Shown here one piece after another: positions 52,322 to 54,364 of a DNA stretch of 54,364 nucleotides. Source of the DNA: Verrucomicrobiota bacterium (GTDB lineage Bacteria > Verrucomicrobiota > Verrucomicrobiia > Chthoniobacterales > JAFAMB01); assembly GCA_019239825.1 (NCBI GenBank), contig JAFAZK010000332.1, positions 1 through 54,364 on the forward strand, given 5' to 3'. Every line of letters starts with the position of its first letter. The stretch's first letter is position 1. The position numbers and the translations under genes are program-made. Below the pieces are notes generated by a model. That model saw only the letters and a program-made list of their open reading frames with translations, had not been told where the DNA came from and made no database searches.

Positions 52322-53302
52322 ATGGATTTCGTGTGCCTTGGGAACAGCGGACTCAAAGTGTCGCGGCTCTGCTTAGGCTGTATGAGCTACGGGAGTTCAA
52401 AAACGCGGGCATGGATTCTCGACGAAGATGCCGCCCTCCCCTTTTACCAGCAGGCAATCGAAGCCGGGATCAATTTCTTCGATACGGCCGATTTGTATTC
52501 CCAAGGTATGAGCGAAGAAGTTACTGGCCGGGCATTGAAGAAACTAGGTGTGCCCAGGGAACAAGCCGTTATCGGCACAAAAGTATTTTGTCCGACCGGA
52601 ACCAGTCCAAACGAGCGCGGTACATCGAAGAAACATATCCGGCATGCGATCGATGCGAGCCTCCGGCGACTGGGCCTCGATTATATCGATCTCTACCAGA
52701 TCCACCGGTACGACCATTCAACACCAATGGAAGAGACCCTGGAAGCGCTGGCCGATCTCATCAAACAAGGTAAAGTTCTCTATATTGGGGCCTCCAGCAT
52801 GGCTGCCTGGCAATTCGCCAAATTTCTTTCTGTCGCCAAAGCCAACAGTTTTCCTCGATTTGTCTCGATGCAGAACCATTACAATCTGGTTTACCGGGAA
52901 GAAGAACGTGAGATGATCCCACTCTGCCGCGAAGAAAACGTCGGCATTATTCCTTGGAGTCCGTTAGCTCGTGGTTTCCTGGCCGGAAACCGACCACGTT
53001 CCGCAGAGGCCGAAACCGTGCGCGCCAAAACAGATGCCTCTGCTCAACGATTATACTCCCAAGAGAGCGATTACGAGGTAGTCGATCGAGTCATCGACCT
53101 GGCCAAGAAACGCGGCGTTAGCAACGCCCAGATTGCGCTGGCCTGGATGCTGCACAAGCCGGGAATTACATCTCCCATTATCGGAGCAACTAAACCGCAT
53201 CATTTGCAGGAAGCGGTGAAAGCACTCGAGGTTCGACTAACTCAAGAGGACATTGGGTATTTGGAGGAACCCTATCAACCGCATCGGGTGTTGGGAATTT
53301 AG
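52322..53302 (+). CDS. Aldo/keto reductase (second paralogue)
   Basis: A 326-residue NADPH-dependent reductase closely resembling the one at 45803. The catalytic set is again visible: GINFFDTADLYSQG (Asp, Tyr), VIGTKVF (Lys) and DLYQIHRYDHSTP (His), with IIPWSPLARGFLAG and SPIIGATKPHHLQEA at the cofactor site. Differences are concentrated in surface segments such as CPTGTSPNERG and SVAKANSFPRF. The two copies flank an approximately 5.5-kb block of unrelated genes. The stop is followed at once by the E3 repeat. Confidence 0.93.
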   Translation: MDFVCLGNSGLKVSRLCLGCMSYGSSKTRAWILDEDAALPFYQQAIEAGINFFDTADLYSQGMSEEVTGRALKKLGVPREQAVIGTKVFCPTGTSPNERGTSKKHIRHAIDASLRRLGLDYIDLYQIHRYDHSTPMEETLEALADLIKQGKVLYIGASSMAAWQFAKFLSVAKANSFPRFVSMQNHYNLVYREEEREMIPLCREENVGIIPWSPLARGFLAGNRPRSAEAETVRAKTDASAQRLYSQESDYEVVDRVIDLAKKRGVSNAQIALAWMLHKPGITSPIIGATKPHHLQEAVKALEVRLTQEDIGYLEEPYQPHRVLGI

Positions 53303-53478
53303 CGAAGACAAATTCACCCCAAAGACAGAAAGAGTACGAAACAGATTTAACCGCGAATGGCCGCGAATGGACACGAATAACTGAAGACGAGCCGCAGATG
53401 GGACAACCCGTCAGCCAACAATCAGCACATTCAAGCCCTCGGAGTTCCCCATTCACCTAACGCGATCCACCGCCCCTA

Positions 53479-54223
53479 TCGGAGGGGCGTTGCATTCCAC
53501 GTTGTAGTTCTATCGCTCGTCGCCGCCGGCAAGACAGATTAGCTGCCGCGCTCGGAAAGACGCGACGCCCCGGGAATGTGTCACCACCGCAGAATGACCT
53601 TCTCTCCCTGGAACGGCCAATCATCCGGATGATCAACCAAACCATGACGCACCGGATTCCACCGCACATAGATCCATTTAGACTCATACGCGGCAGAGCC
53701 AAAAAGTTGTCGATCCCAAAAACTGCGCTGCCAGATTGGCCGATCTTCGCATCGCCACTACCGGCGAGTCACATAACCTTTCCATTTGGCGACCCAATCC
53801 GATAAAGAGACAAATGACGTATCGTTCTCTCCAATAAACAGATGAATATATTCCGGCATAATGACGTAGCAACCGACGGGAAAGTCGTCGTGAACGTCCC
53901 AGGCCGCGCGTAAAAGACGATGTATTTCACCGCTGACGAGGATTCGTTTTCTGTTCTTCGTACAGATTGTGAGGAGCAAGATAATCGCTTCACGTTCCAG
54001 AGAAGAGAGATGAGGGGGATGGTCTTTTAGAACGCAATATTATAACGTTATAGCAATAAGTTGTGTATTTTCCGCAACTGAAACCGAGAATGGCAAGCGC
54101 TCCTCCTCTTATCAATGTCCCGTGGCCGTTACCGGGCGTCGCGTCTATCCGAACGTCGATGCTGCAACATCAATCAGCGTCGACGAGCGATAGAACTGCC
54201 GCCCGGAATGCGACGCCCCTCCG
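53479..54223. mobile_element. Family D element D2 carrying a RAYT pseudogene
   Basis: A 745-bp element whose ends match D1: TCGGAGGGGCGTTGCATTCC at 53479 and its near inverse GGAATGCGACGCCCCTCCG ending at 54223. The left unit (53479-53575) closes with GCGACGCCCC and the right unit (about 54132-54223) opens with CGGGCGTCGCG; the two units are inverted homologues, sharing AGTTCTATCGCTCGTCG. The transposase gene remnant lies between them, with its stop 5 bp from the left unit. The arrangement is that of a REP-flanked RAYT. Confidence 0.75.
53581..54039 (-). pseudogene. REP-associated tyrosine transposase (RAYT, Y1_Tnp), inactivated
   Basis: One continuous frame on the minus strand reads about 150 residues of a Y1-transposase relative: KDHPPHLSSLEREAIILLLT, then ICTKNRKRILVSGEIHRLLR, CYVIMPEYIHLFIGE, WVAKWKGYVTRR, an in-frame TAG at 53758-53760, then RPIWQRSFWDRQLFG, KWIYVRWNPVRHGLVDHPD and DWPFQGEKVILRW to TGA at 53581-53583. 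Three defects are visible: the amber stop, no ATG/GTG/TTG at the expected start, and the HUH metal motif altered to Tyr-Ile-His (related proteins have His-Ile-His). The putative catalytic Tyr region (WIYVRWNPVRHG) is kept. RAYTs mobilise REP palindromes. Confidence 0.85.
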
Positions 54224-54364
54224 TAGTACAACACGTCAGTCACCAAGCACCGCATCCCGTCTCTCGAACAAACTCCCTAAACCGAACGAACAGCGTTTTA
54301 TCTAATCTGCGTACATCCGCGGTTCGCCTTTATTTCTTCGCGTCCATTCGTGTCCATTCGCGGT

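Larger units (their letters stand above)
53303..54364. repeat. Family E arms (E3) enclosing the RAYT-bearing D element
   Basis: Left E words: ACCGCGAATGGCCGCGAATG and GACACGAAT (53350-53378). Right E words run to the window edge: TGCGTACATCCGCGGTTCGC and CCATTCGTGTCCATTCGCGG (54307-54363). They are inverse to one another and match E1 and E2. The element lies around D2 (53479-54223). The right end may continue outside the window. Confidence 0.8.

Noticed and set aside
53457..53993. RAYT region read as several short genes in different frames
   Set aside because: A single minus-strand frame reads through all transposase motifs, broken only by the TAG at 53758-53760; the other frames are shadows.
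7421..54364. CRISPR array in the word-repeat regions
   Set aside because: Words are 7-10 nt and imperfect, arranged as facing arms, with no regular 25-40 nt repeat and unique spacers; no cas genes are present.

Overview
This 54 kb window is bacterial chromosome of moderate GC with densely packed genes, no rRNA, tRNA, CRISPR array or prophage. Protein style (nSTAND-type TIR-like and TPR proteins, SWIM-SNF2 helicase, GHL10-type lipoprotein-like hydrolase, RAYT of the HPPHL/CTKNRKR class) and the very repeat-rich intergenic regions suggest a soil verrucomicrobium of the Chthoniobacter/Udaeobacter kind. That assignment is inference; no marker gene is present to prove it.

Layout. 1-5.4 kb (minus strand): a partial small gene, a Bcp peroxiredoxin, an HI0933-type flavoprotein, nadA, moeA and a secreted PepSY-like protein. 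5.7-16.1 kb (plus): an RsbU-like phosphatase with an RsbW-like kinase, a methyltransferase, an NtrC-type regulator, uvrA and a long TPR protein. 16.3-26.9 kb: an SLC10A7/YfeH-like transporter, a bacterial PH-domain protein, a KimA-like potassium permease, a membrane TIR-like/TPR protein, a zinc-ribbon miniprotein, an AspT-like transporter and two small membrane proteins. 27.1-36.2 kb: a sugar-type ABC permease and a divergent binding protein, then a tightly coupled six-gene inositol (iol) operon, iolD-iolE-split transketolase-iolG-iolG, every junction an ATGA overlap. 36.7-45.4 kb: UPF0173 hydrolase, O-methyltransferase, a MarR remnant, SNF2 helicase, orphan ParA, a molybdopterin-fold protein with an apparently leaderless promoter, and a GHL10-type secreted protein. 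45.8-54.4 kb: two near-duplicate aldo/keto reductases framing a quinone oxidoreductase, AraC regulator, TIM-barrel isomerase, SRPBCC/ArsR pair and L,D-transpeptidase, ending in a dead REP-associated tyrosine transposase (RAYT).

The most distinctive content lies between the genes. Almost every gap over 150 bp is filled by inverted-repeat elements of several unrelated sequence families (here labelled A-L). Families A (seven copies), B (three) and D (two) have long terminal inverted repeats with inner inverted pairs. Families C, E, F, G, H, I and K are arms made of imperfect 7-10 nt word repeats, facing each other across 40-500 bp. The word arms repeatedly enclose an A, L or D element, giving a nested order. 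One D element contains the RAYT pseudogene between two inverted D units, while another D element carries only non-coding DNA. This looks like a RAYT/REPIN-type system with the mobiliser decaying in place, and it is the main candidate for a poorly described system here.
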